A DNA stretch of 53,781 nucleotides from Bacillota bacterium (GTDB taxonomy: Bacteria > Bacillota > Clostridia > Clostridiales > Caloramatoraceae): NCBI GenBank assembly GCA_023415335.1, contig JAEZLD010000105.1, positions 1 to 53,781 of the forward strand, given 5' to 3'. How positions within the stretch are numbered: the stretch's first letter is position 1; each line of letters starts with the position of its first letter. The notes below the pieces were generated by a model. It was not told where the DNA came from and ran no database searches. It saw only the letters and a list, made by a program, of their open reading frames with translations. Of this stretch, positions 1 to 7,884 are shown piece by piece. The position numbers and the translations under genes are program-made.

Positions 1-355
1 AATAATTGAAAGATACAATAAGGGTCTGGAAGATGAAAATGTACAGGTATTGGACCATTTTGGAGAAGACCACACCTCCAGTGGTCATCTTTATATGGTA
101 AGGCTCACAGGCAAGGATAGAAAGTATACTAATCATATAATAAAGAGAATGGCTGAGGAAGGAATTGTAACCAATGTACACTATAAGCCGCTGCCTCTGC
201 ATACAGCATACAAAAATCTGGGATTTGATATAAAGAATTATCCTAATGCTTATAATTTATACTCTAATGAAATTACACTGCCCCTGCATACGTGCTTAAC
301 TGATGAAGAAGTTGACTTCGTAATAGAAACCTTTAGAAAGGTTATGCACGAATGA
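1..355 (+). CDS. DegT/DnrJ/EryC1/StrS-family aminotransferase, C-terminal end (partial)
   Basis: This is the last ~117 residues of a PLP-dependent sugar aminotransferase; the start and the catalytic lysine lie outside the window. The open frame runs in from base 2. The visible part has the family's C-terminal small-domain pattern: a beta strand SGHLYMVRL, a segment NVHYKPLPLHT (the conserved HY-x-PLH stretch), and the closing motif LPLHTCLTDEEVDFVIE. Such enzymes make amino- or acetamido-sugar nucleotides for surface glycans, which fits its place 29 bases upstream of an initiating sugar transferase. The substrate cannot be told. Family assignment is confident. Confidence 0.85.
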   Translation, partial: IIERYNKGLEDENVQVLDHFGEDHTSSGHLYMVRLTGKDRKYTNHIIKRMAEEGIVTNVHYKPLPLHTAYKNLGFDIKNYPNAYNLYSNEITLPLHTCLTDEEVDFVIETFRKVMHE

Positions 356-384
356 GGTTATAAAGGAAGGGATTAGAAAAGCGT

Positions 385-1071
385 ATGGAATTAAAGCAAT
401 GGGATGAATTGCCTGATTTTATGAAAAATGAATATGTTTTGAAATACTATAATATATTAAAGAACCGCAGGTTAAGCCTATTTGCAAAACGTGGTTTTGA
501 TGTGGTAGTTTCCATTATTATGCTTATTATCCTCTCACCTATAATGCTTATTATTGCCATAATGATTAAGTCTGAGTCAAAGGGACCTATAATGTTCAGA
601 CAGGTGAGAATTACCCAATATGGCAGGGAATTTAAGATATATAAGTTTAGAACAATGGTTAACAATGCTGATAAAATGGGTTCTCAGGTAACCCTCCAGA
701 ATGATTCGAGAGTTACCAGGATGGGAAGACTTCTAAGAAAGGGCAGACTAGATGAGATTCCACAGCTGCTTAACATACTTATAGGAGACATGTCGTTTGT
801 AGGAACCAGACCAGAGGTAGTAAAATATGTTGAACAATATACTCCAGAGATGCTGTCAACCCTACTGCTTCCAGCAGGTGTAACCTCAGAGGCAAGCATT
901 GAGTATAAGGATGAGGACCGGTTGCTTTTATCAGCTGAATGTGTTGATCAGGCGTATGTAAACCAGGTGCTTCCTGAAAAAATGAGATATAACCTGAGGT
1001 ACTTAAAGGAATTTGGATTTTTTAAGGATATAAAAATAATGCTAATGACAGTAGCTGCTGTATTAAAGTAA
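385..1071 (+). CDS. Initiating bacterial sugar transferase (undecaprenyl-phosphate phosphoglycosyltransferase)
   Basis: A 228-residue monotopic phosphoglycosyltransferase of the WbaP/PglC family. It would move a sugar phosphate from a UDP-sugar to undecaprenyl phosphate at the inner face of the membrane, the first step of repeat-unit assembly. One hydrophobic segment lies at about residues 38-62, followed by KFRTM (87-91), RLDEIPQL (121-128) and DMSFVGTRPE (135-144). The usual VGPRP is VGTRP here, a variant I regard as tolerated. It lacks the long N-terminal domain of WbaP and is the short form. The ribosome site is weak (GGAAGGG about 14 bases upstream). It stands at the head of a Wzx/Wzy-type locus. 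The sugar is unknown. Confidence 0.88.
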   Translation: MELKQWDELPDFMKNEYVLKYYNILKNRRLSLFAKRGFDVVVSIIMLIILSPIMLIIAIMIKSESKGPIMFRQVRITQYGREFKIYKFRTMVNNADKMGSQVTLQNDSRVTRMGRLLRKGRLDEIPQLLNILIGDMSFVGTRPEVVKYVEQYTPEMLSTLLLPAGVTSEASIEYKDEDRLLLSAECVDQAYVNQVLPEKMRYNLRYLKEFGFFKDIKIMLMTVAAVLK

Positions 1072-1085
1072 ACAAGGAGAAAGGC

Positions 1086-2162
1086 ATGAATGTATCGTTA
1101 TGTGTAATAGCCTATAATGAGGAAAGGGCTTTAGATAAGCTTTTTGAAGACATAAGGAACCAGGATTATCCCCATGACAAGATGGAAATAATTCTGGTTA
1201 ATAGTATGTCTACAGACAATACTCTGGAGAAAATGCTTTCATTTTCTAAGGAGGATAATGGGTTCATAAGAGTGGTAGTTGTTGACAATCCTAAGATGAA
1301 TCAGGCCTCAGGCTGGAATACTGCAATAATATCCTCTAGCGAGGATATATTTATAAAGGTAGATGCTCATGGATCCATTCCTAAGGATTTTGTATCTAAT
1401 AATGTAAACTGCCTAGAATCTGGAGAAAATATTTGTGGAGGGCCGCGGCCCACAATTTCAGAAGATAGAAACTGCTGGCGGGATACCCTTCAGCTTGCAG
1501 AGGCTTCTATGTTTGGAAGCAGCATAGCTCCCTATAGAAGAGGTGGAGGTAGAAGCTATGTTAAATCTGTGTTTAATGGAGCTTATAGGAAGGAAGTATT
1601 TGCCAGGTCTGGAGGCTTTAATGAAAAACTCGGCAGAACAGAAGACAACGAAATACATTACAGAATAAGAAAAGCCGGATATAAGCTGTGCTATGATCCT
1701 TCAATTATCTCTTATCAGCATACAAGGAGCACCCTTAGGAGGATGCTGAAGCAGAAATATGGAAATGGATACTGGATAGGATTAACACTAGGGGTATGCC
1801 CAGGTTGTTTATCTATTTATCATTTTGTTCCTTTTGTATTTGTATTTGCTATAGTATTAACGTGTATACTTGCCGCCCTTGGTGTAAGTAAATTTGCTAT
1901 AGTAATGTGGTGCCTTTATGGACTTCTGGCAGCAGTAATGTCTGCTACCTCTATTATGAAACAAGATAAAAACTGGACAAACTTTTTCCTGCCTTTTATC
2001 TTCCTGCTGCTTCATTTAAGCTATGGAATAGGCACTACAATAGGCCTTATTAAAATGCCATTTATAAGAAACTCATTAAGAGACTATAAAGAGGCTAATG
2101 AGGTTAAAAGAATGGTAAATAAAAAAATTAACAACCAAAGAGGAGCATATATAAATGGCTGA
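1086..2162 (+). CDS. Family 2 glycosyltransferase, ExoA-like, membrane-anchored (copy A)
   Basis: A 358-residue inverting GT-A glycosyltransferase resembling succinoglycan transferase ExoA. The N-terminal catalytic domain starts SLCVIAYNEE, with the donor-binding acidic motif as D93-A-H95 (the DxD variant usual in ExoA relatives) and an acceptor-site TEDNE at about residue 185. The last third holds three to four membrane segments (about 240-335), so it works on the cytoplasmic membrane. It overlaps the next gene by 8 bases. It is a paralogue of the gene at 6038-7087: by eye 43 of the first 60 residues are identical, and the RTEDNE and KQKYGNGYW stretches are shared. Donor and acceptor sugars are unknown. 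Confidence 0.85.
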   Translation: MNVSLCVIAYNEERALDKLFEDIRNQDYPHDKMEIILVNSMSTDNTLEKMLSFSKEDNGFIRVVVVDNPKMNQASGWNTAIISSSEDIFIKVDAHGSIPKDFVSNNVNCLESGENICGGPRPTISEDRNCWRDTLQLAEASMFGSSIAPYRRGGGRSYVKSVFNGAYRKEVFARSGGFNEKLGRTEDNEIHYRIRKAGYKLCYDPSIISYQHTRSTLRRMLKQKYGNGYWIGLTLGVCPGCLSIYHFVPFVFVFAIVLTCILAALGVSKFAIVMWCLYGLLAAVMSATSIMKQDKNWTNFFLPFIFLLLHLSYGIGTTIGLIKMPFIRNSLRDYKEANEVKRMVNKKINNQRGAYING

Positions 2163-3024
2163 TTATACACAGGAAGAACTAAAGGGATTGCAACAGAAGA
2201 GTCTCGAAATGGCTAATTATTTTGTGGATTTCTGTCAAAAAAATAATTTGCTATGCTATTTCTGTGGGGGTGGCTGCATAGGAGCCATTCGGCACAAGGG
2301 GTTCATTCCCTGGGATGATGACCTTGATTTTTTCATGCCCAGGGAAGATTATGAGAGATTGGAAATTCTTTGGGAAAAGGAAAACCAGGGAAGATATAAG
2401 CTGCAGAAGTCTAACAGCGAATATATAGACCATAATTCATTTATAACCATAAGAGATGCGGAAACTACCTGTATTAAGCCTTATCAAAAGGAGCTTGATA
2501 TTGTACACGGTATTGCATTGGATATACTGCCGTTAGATGGATATCCATCATCATATGTAAGCAGAAGGCTTCAATGCATGTGGGCACTTATTTATTCACT
2601 CTATTGTACTCAGCTTATACCAGAAAAGCATGGAAAGCTGATGGAGCTGGGCTCAAAGCTGCTTTTAGGAATTGTCCCATCTAAGAAGCTTAGATATAAG
2701 ATATGGAAGTTTGCTGAAAGAAAGATGAGCTTATATAAGATAAGCCAGTGTGACAGCATTACAGAGCTATGCTCCGGACCAGGATACATGAGGAACAGAT
2801 ACCCTAAGAGTGCATTTGCATCTGCCATTTATAAGGAATTTGAGGGCCATATGATGCCCATTCCTATTGGATACGATCAGTACCTGAAAATTGCTTTTGG
2901 AGATTATATGGTGATGCCCCCTAAGGAAAAAAGGGTAGCCCACCATGATGCGCTTTGCTTGGATTTTGAAAACAGCTATAAGAAATACAAAGGTATATAT
3001 TATTGCGTGGAGGAAAGAAAATGA
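2155..3024 (+). CDS. LicD-family phosphotransferase
   Basis: A 289-residue LicD/fukutin-family protein (nucleotidyltransferase fold). The diagnostic segment is GGCIGAIRHKGFIPWDDDLD, with the acidic DDD metal site near residue 59. LicD proteins transfer phosphocholine from CDP-choline. The eukaryotic relatives fukutin and FKRP transfer ribitol-5-phosphate from CDP-ribitol. Here the gene overlaps tarI by 4 bases (ATGA) and sits in a tarI-tarJ unit. There is no choline kinase or CTP:phosphocholine cytidylyltransferase in the window. CDP-ribitol is therefore the likely donor, which is an inference from context. The start ATG has AGAGGAG 9 bases upstream. No signal peptide is seen, so it acts in the cytoplasm. 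The second tarIJ copy has no LicD partner. Confidence 0.85.
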   Translation: MADYTQEELKGLQQKSLEMANYFVDFCQKNNLLCYFCGGGCIGAIRHKGFIPWDDDLDFFMPREDYERLEILWEKENQGRYKLQKSNSEYIDHNSFITIRDAETTCIKPYQKELDIVHGIALDILPLDGYPSSYVSRRLQCMWALIYSLYCTQLIPEKHGKLMELGSKLLLGIVPSKKLRYKIWKFAERKMSLYKISQCDSITELCSGPGYMRNRYPKSAFASAIYKEFEGHMMPIPIGYDQYLKIAFGDYMVMPPKEKRVAHHDALCLDFENSYKKYKGIYYCVEERK

Positions 3025-3737
3025 TATTTGGAGCTATTCTTGCAGGAGGCGTTGGCTCAAGAATGAACGTTGCAGATATGCCAAAGCAATTTCTGCAGCT
3101 AGGTAACAAGCCAATTATAATACACACCCTTGAAAAGTTTATATTATGTCCTGAAATAGATAAAATATATATTGGGGTTCACCCTAATTGGCTTATGCAC
3201 ATGGAAGACCTAGTAAAAAAATATATAAGGGTTAGAAAAGAGGATGTATTTATCGTCACAGGAGGAAAGGACAGGAATTCAACAATAATGAACATTGTTG
3301 ATTCGATTGAAGAGAAATTTGGTGAAGCTGAGGATAATTATATAATAACCCATGATTCTGTCAGACCATTTGTTACCTCAAGAATTATCAATGATAATAT
3401 TAAAGCGGTTCAAAGGTATAATGCATGTGATACAGTAGTTAGTGCAATTGATACGATTGTAATGTCTGAGGATGGAAAGGTGATTTCACAGATTCCGGAC
3501 AGAAGAAAAATGTATCAGGGGCAGACTCCACAGAGCTTTCAGATAAAGCTGCTGAAGAAGCTGTATAATGACTTAAAAGAGGATGAAAAGAACATACTAA
3601 CAGATGCATGTAAAATATGTGTGGTCAGGGACATACCAGTCCATCTTATTGAAGGAGAAACATCAAATCTGAAGATTACAACTGTTGGAGATTACAAAAT
3701 TGCCCAGGCAATGGTTGGAGGAATAGGAATTGATTAA
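3021..3737 (+). CDS. tarI: Ribitol-5-phosphate cytidylyltransferase (copy A)
   Basis: A 238-residue IspD/TarI-family cytidylyltransferase that would join CTP and D-ribitol-5-phosphate to give CDP-ribitol. Visible motifs are the CTP loop LAGGVGSRM with PKQF, HDSVRPFV (TarI-like, where IspD usually has DAARP), YQGQTPQSF and TDACK. Length and sequence closely resemble staphylococcal TarI as I recall it. The next gene is clearly tarJ, which makes IspD (isoprenoid) function unlikely. The start chosen is ATG 3021, with GGAGGAAAGAAA in front, overlapping the licD stop. An upstream TTG in frame has no ribosome site. A diverged second copy lies at 7168-7884 (49 of the first 60 residues identical by eye). 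Confidence 0.9.
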   Translation: MIFGAILAGGVGSRMNVADMPKQFLQLGNKPIIIHTLEKFILCPEIDKIYIGVHPNWLMHMEDLVKKYIRVRKEDVFIVTGGKDRNSTIMNIVDSIEEKFGEAEDNYIITHDSVRPFVTSRIINDNIKAVQRYNACDTVVSAIDTIVMSEDGKVISQIPDRRKMYQGQTPQSFQIKLLKKLYNDLKEDEKNILTDACKICVVRDIPVHLIEGETSNLKITTVGDYKIAQAMVGGIGID

Positions 3738-4743
3738 CTATGTATACCAGCTGGTAAGCCCGAAGGTATTTTCTGTGAAGTATGATGATGTGGTTTTCTC
3801 AGAAAAGGCAATTATAAGGCCCAGATTTATGTCCATATGCCATGCAGACCAAAGGTATTATCGTGGAGAAAGAGATAGGTATGTTCTTAAGGAAAAGCTG
3901 CCCATGGCACTTATACATGAGTGCTGTGGAGAGGTAGTGTATGATCCCTCAGGATTATTCATTCCAGGAGAAATGGTAACAATGGTACCGAATACACCCG
4001 TGTCCAGCAGTGATATTATATATGAGAATTACCGTAAGGACGCATATTTCCTATCCAGTGGTCATGACGGATTCTTAAGGGAATATGTAGATATAGATAC
4101 ATCAAGATTGGTGAAGCTTAAGGAGATACCTCCCCATATAGGAGCCATTACAGAGTTCGTTTCAGTGGGAGTCCACTCTACTAATAGATTCGATGCCATA
4201 GCCCACAGAGCAAGAAACAGGATAGGGGTATGGGGTGATGGAAGTCTTGGATTTGTAGTAAGCTGTATTATTAAATCAAGATTTCCGGACTCCAGTGTTT
4301 CAGTGATAGGAAGAGACCCCAGGAAGTTATCCTATTTTACATTTGTGGATGAGACCTATATGGCGGACAGTTTGCCAGAGGATTTTGAAATAGACCATGC
4401 ATTTGAATGCTGTGGAGGAGAAGGCAGCTATTATGCCATTAATGATATAATACGCTATATAAATCCACAGGGAACGGTTATGCTTATGGGTGTAAGTGAG
4501 AATAAGGTGGCTATAGATACCAGGGATACCCTGGAGAAGGGACTTACAATGGTAGGAAGCAGCCGCTCTGGTGTAGAGGATTTTAAAATTGCTGCAGAGC
4601 TTATGAAAAATAAAGAGTTCCAAAACAGGTTGAACCTGATTATATATAGGGACGAGCCTGTTTCCTCGGTTGAGGATATACACAGGGTATTCAGGAACGA
4701 CATGACCACTCCATTTAAAACCGTATTCGAATGGCAGCTATAA
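3730..4743 (+). CDS. tarJ: Ribulose-5-phosphate reductase (NADPH), CDP-ribitol pathway (copy A)
   Basis: A 337-residue zinc-dependent alcohol-dehydrogenase-like enzyme reducing D-ribulose-5-phosphate to D-ribitol-5-phosphate, feeding TarI. It begins MINYVYQLVSPKVF and has MSICHADQRYY, LIHECCGEVV, SGHDGFLREYV, the Rossmann stretch GIWGDGSLGF-type (here VWGDGSLGF), and VGSSRSGVEDF, all closely like TarJ of Staphylococcus. The start is TTG 3730 inside the end of tarI (stop TAA 3735-3737), with GGAGG at 3716-3720, so the pair is translationally coupled. There is no ATG start nearby. A second copy with the same TTG arrangement lies at 7877. Confidence 0.92.
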   Translation: MINYVYQLVSPKVFSVKYDDVVFSEKAIIRPRFMSICHADQRYYRGERDRYVLKEKLPMALIHECCGEVVYDPSGLFIPGEMVTMVPNTPVSSSDIIYENYRKDAYFLSSGHDGFLREYVDIDTSRLVKLKEIPPHIGAITEFVSVGVHSTNRFDAIAHRARNRIGVWGDGSLGFVVSCIIKSRFPDSSVSVIGRDPRKLSYFTFVDETYMADSLPEDFEIDHAFECCGGEGSYYAINDIIRYINPQGTVMLMGVSENKVAIDTRDTLEKGLTMVGSSRSGVEDFKIAAELMKNKEFQNRLNLIIYRDEPVSSVEDIHRVFRNDMTTPFKTVFEWQL

Positions 4744-4785
4744 TACTGGAAACATTGTTATAAGCAGCTAAAGCAGGAGGGAAAT

Positions 4786-5748
4786 ATGCCAAGGATAAGT
4801 ATAATTGTACCTGTATATAGGGTTGAAAGGTACCTGAATAAGTGCATAGAGTCCATTCTTAACCAGACCTTAACAGACTTTGAATTAATACTGGTGGATG
4901 ATGGCTCTCCAGATAAATGCCCTGAGTTTTGTGACCGATATGCCAATCGCGATAGCAGAATCAAGGTGATACACAAGCCTAATGGGGGGCTAAGCGATGC
5001 CAGAAATACCGGCATAAGGGAAGCAAGGGGCGAGTACATTGGCTTTGTTGACGGGGATGACTATATCATGCCGGAAATGTACCAGAGGCTGTATGAGCTT
5101 ATTACAGTTAACAAGGCAGATATGGCATCCTGTGGTGTTTATAATTGCTATGGGGATAAGAGAATACCCCAGACAACAACGGAAAGGCAGATTGTATGTA
5201 ATGGAAAAGAAGCCTTCAGATATATGCTTGAGGGAAATGGTATCGTTAACATTTGGGTATGCTGCAAGCTCTATAAAAAAAGCTTGTTAACTCAGGTTGC
5301 CTTTCAGTATGGAAAACGTTTTGAGGATGTGTTTTTTATGGTGGACAGTATTCCTTATATAAAAAAGGCTGTTGCAACCACTAAACCATTATATTGCTAT
5401 ATACACAGGGGAGACAGCATAACAGGGGAATGCTTCAAGCCGGGGGATATTAATATTATCGAAGCCTATAAGGGATGTATGGATTTTATTAATAGCAATT
5501 ATCCTGATTTGAAGCCTCAGGGAGAGTTCAGGTATTATTGGTCTCACTTTTATACATTGGACAAAATGCTTTCATGTGATAAATACAAGGATATACCACA
5601 GTATAGAGAAATAATATCATGCCTGAAGCGAAGCTCCTGGGTAATCATTAGAAATAAATATTTTACTAGGTCCAGAAAAATAGCTGCATTTTGTCTCCTG
5701 ATAAATACATCCTTATATAAAATACTTTGCAAGGTAAGCAGCAGATGA
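4786..5748 (+). CDS. Family 2 glycosyltransferase (EpsJ-like)
   Basis: A 320-residue GT-A family 2 glycosyltransferase. Motifs are SIIVPVYRVERYLNKCIESI at the N-terminus, ELILVDDGSPD, the loop NGGLSDARNTGI, and the DxD-type GFVDGDDYI near residue 90. There are no clear membrane segments, so it is cytoplasmic or peripheral. It would add one sugar to the lipid-linked repeat unit. The start ATG 4786 has AGGAGGG 4778-4784-type spacing. It ends the first transcription block: two hairpins follow (5768-5797 and 5861-5894). Donor unknown. Confidence 0.85.
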   Translation: MPRISIIVPVYRVERYLNKCIESILNQTLTDFELILVDDGSPDKCPEFCDRYANRDSRIKVIHKPNGGLSDARNTGIREARGEYIGFVDGDDYIMPEMYQRLYELITVNKADMASCGVYNCYGDKRIPQTTTERQIVCNGKEAFRYMLEGNGIVNIWVCCKLYKKSLLTQVAFQYGKRFEDVFFMVDSIPYIKKAVATTKPLYCYIHRGDSITGECFKPGDINIIEAYKGCMDFINSNYPDLKPQGEFRYYWSHFYTLDKMLSCDKYKDIPQYREIISCLKRSSWVIIRNKYFTRSRKIAAFCLLINTSLYKILCKVSSR

Positions 5749-5767
5749 AAGTATACCTGTTTCAATA

Positions 5768-5797
5768 AAATAGGGCTTCTTGTCATGAGCCTTATTT
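5768..5797 (+). terminator. Weak hairpin terminator after first polysaccharide block
   Basis: Arms AAATAGGGCT and AGCCTTATTT pair over 10 bases (one G-U) around a 10-base loop. It has only a short T stretch. It lies just after the glycosyltransferase stop and is backed by the stronger hairpin at 5861. Confidence 0.4.
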
Positions 5798-5860
5798 ATG
5801 TAAGAAATACACAAGTAAATAGAAGCTGTATAAGCTATAATATCTTTATAGTTATTTTTT

Positions 5861-5894
5861 AAAAAAGACCTGCTAAATTTAGCAGGTCTTTTTT
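5861..5894. terminator. Perfect 34-base palindrome, bidirectional terminator
   Basis: AAAAAAGACCTGCTAAA is followed at once by its exact reverse complement, giving a 17-base-pair stem that ends in six T. With A6 on one side and T6 on the other it can stop transcription from both sides. It separates the two blocks of the polysaccharide locus. The remaining 143 bases before the next gene show no convincing -35/-10 pair. Confidence 0.85.
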
Positions 5895-6037
5895 AGATGC
5901 GCCTAAGCATTATTTACACATAATGTATATAGGGAATATGTCGGTATAAAACTATAGCAAAATAGGAAAAATAAATATGGAAATTAGTGTATAGATTTGT
6001 AAAAACCTGAGCACTATGCCATGAAAGGGGCTTTTCT

Positions 6038-7087
6038 ATGACGGTATCTCTTTGTGTGATAGCATATAATGAATCCAGAGTAATGGATAGGCTGCTGGAG
6101 GATATAAAATTACAGGACTATCCCCATAACAGGATAGAGGTTATATTGGTCAATAGCATGTCTACAGATAACACAAAGGAGAAGCTGCTTTCCTTTGCAG
6201 AAGAAAAAAATGGATTTTTAAGGGTGCTTGTATTGGATAATCCTAAAAAAAAGCAGGCAGCAGGCTGGAATACTGCTATAAAGTCAGCATCTGAGGATAT
6301 AATAATCAGGATTGATGCTCATGCCTCAATTCCACCTGATTTTGTAAGAAAGAACGTTGAGTGTATAAGGTCCGGAGAGGATATTTCAGGAGGGCACAGA
6401 CCTACTATTTCAGAGGATAATAGTCCATGGAAGGAGGCACTTCAGCTGGCAGAATCATCTATGTTTGGAAGCAGTATTGCTCCATATAGGAGAAGCAGTG
6501 AAAAAACCTATGTTAAAACTTTGTTTCATGCAGCATATAAAAGAGAGGTTTTTGAGAATATCGGGGGCTTTAATGAGAATCTGGGAAGAACTGAAGACAA
6601 TGAACTCCACTACCGGGCAAGGGAAGCAGGCCATAAATTCTGTATGAATCCATCGATAGTGTCCTACCAGTATACAAGAAGCAGCCTTTTAAAAATGCTT
6701 AAGCAGAAATATGGAAATGGGTACTGGGTAGGACTTACCCTGGGAGTGTCACCGGGCTGCCTTTCCATGTTCCACTTTGTTCCCTTTGCCTTTGTACTTG
6801 GTATTATTATCACATCTATATTGTATGCTTATGGTTTTGCCTTGCCGGGAAAGTTTATGTGGCTTCTTTATGGAATTGTTTCCATAGCTATGTCAGTAGC
6901 AGCTGTATGGGGAAGAAAAATAAACCCAGCTAATTTTCTTCTGCCATTCATTTTCTTATTTCTCCACATAAGCTACGGTATAGGTACAGCTGTTGGTCTC
7001 ATAAAAATGCCTTTTTTAAGAAACAGACTTAAGGAATGTGATGAAATAGACAGAGTGAAGGAAGCCGTTAGAAGGAAAAAGGGGTAA
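6038..7087 (+). CDS. Family 2 glycosyltransferase, ExoA-like, membrane-anchored (copy B)
   Basis: A 349-residue paralogue of the gene at 1086-2162. It has the same architecture: SLCVIAYNES at the N-terminus, RIDAH as the DxD variant, GRTEDNE, KQKYGNGYW, and three to four C-terminal membrane segments. Sequence divergence from copy A is substantial, so the duplication is old and the acceptor or donor may differ. The start ATG has AAAGGGG about 8 bases upstream. It opens the second block after a strong terminator, so it needs its own promoter between 5895 and 6037, which I could not identify. It leads into the second tarI-tarJ pair; no LicD gene intervenes in this copy. Confidence 0.85.
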   Translation: MTVSLCVIAYNESRVMDRLLEDIKLQDYPHNRIEVILVNSMSTDNTKEKLLSFAEEKNGFLRVLVLDNPKKKQAAGWNTAIKSASEDIIIRIDAHASIPPDFVRKNVECIRSGEDISGGHRPTISEDNSPWKEALQLAESSMFGSSIAPYRRSSEKTYVKTLFHAAYKREVFENIGGFNENLGRTEDNELHYRAREAGHKFCMNPSIVSYQYTRSSLLKMLKQKYGNGYWVGLTLGVSPGCLSMFHFVPFAFVLGIIITSILYAYGFALPGKFMWLLYGIVSIAMSVAAVWGRKINPANFLLPFIFLFLHISYGIGTAVGLIKMPFLRNRLKECDEIDRVKEAVRRKKG

Positions 7088-7167
7088 TCTTTACACTTTA
7101 TATTGAATTGTTTTTTTATTTTCACAAAACCTATATATACATAAAGCAAAAGCAGGAGGCTAAAAGA

Positions 7168-7884
7168 ATGATTTTTGGAGCCATTCTGGCAGGTGGAACA
7201 GGCTCAAGGATGAACATTGCTGATATGCCTAAGCAGTTTTTAAAGCTTGGTATTAAGCCCATAATAATACATACCCTTGAGAAGTTTCTGCTATGCCCTG
7301 ATATTGACAAAGTATTTATAGGAGTACATACAAGCTATTTGATGCACATGGAGGATCTTATAAGCAGATATGTAAAGCTTAGAAAGGGAGATATATTCAT
7401 AACCGAAGGAGGTCGGGACCGGAACTCTACAATAATGAATATAATAGGCTGTATTGAAGAAAATTTTGGTCAGTCTGAGGACAGTTATATAATTACCCAT
7501 GATTCAGTAAGACCCTTTGTAACCTCAAGAATTCTAATAGATAATATAGAGGCAGTGAGGAAATATGATGCCTGCGACACATGTGCAGGAGCCATCGACA
7601 CAATAGTGGTTTCTCAGGACGGCTGTATGATAAAGGACATCCCTGACAGGAGGATAATGTATCAGGGACAGACACCTCAAAGCTTTAAGATAAACCTTTT
7701 AAAAAGGCTGTATAGTGAGCTGTCATCTGAAGAAAAAGAAGTTCTTACAGATGCATGTAAAATATGTGTTGCAAGAGACATCCCTGTTTATATGGTTAAA
7801 GGGGAGATATCTAATTTTAAGATTACAACAGTAAGTGATTACAGGATTGCCCAGGCAATGGTTGGAGGAGAGAGTCTTGATTAA
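7168..7884 (+). CDS. tarI: Ribitol-5-phosphate cytidylyltransferase (copy B)
   Basis: A 238-residue TarI paralogue with the same length as copy A. It keeps LAGGTGSRM, PKQF, THDSVRPFV, YQGQTPQSF and TDACK, so it should be an active CTP:ribitol-5-phosphate cytidylyltransferase. The start is ATG 7168 with AGGAGG at 7153-7158; the longer frame from 7108 has no ribosome site and reads through AT-rich spacer. By eye 49 of the first 60 residues match copy A. Changes are mostly conservative and avoid the motifs, which suggests both copies are under selection. Confidence 0.9.
   Translation: MIFGAILAGGTGSRMNIADMPKQFLKLGIKPIIIHTLEKFLLCPDIDKVFIGVHTSYLMHMEDLISRYVKLRKGDIFITEGGRDRNSTIMNIIGCIEENFGQSEDSYIITHDSVRPFVTSRILIDNIEAVRKYDACDTCAGAIDTIVVSQDGCMIKDIPDRRIMYQGQTPQSFKINLLKRLYSELSSEEKEVLTDACKICVARDIPVYMVKGEISNFKITTVSDYRIAQAMVGGESLD

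Noticed and set aside
447..899. Minus-strand frames across the sugar transferase, and similar antisense frames throughout
   Set aside because: They mirror strong genes on the other strand, lack ribosome sites and show no protein family pattern.
3003..3020. TTG at 3003 as tarI start
   Set aside because: The ribosome site GGAGGAAAGAAA lies after it, directly before ATG 3021; both tarI copies then have equal length.
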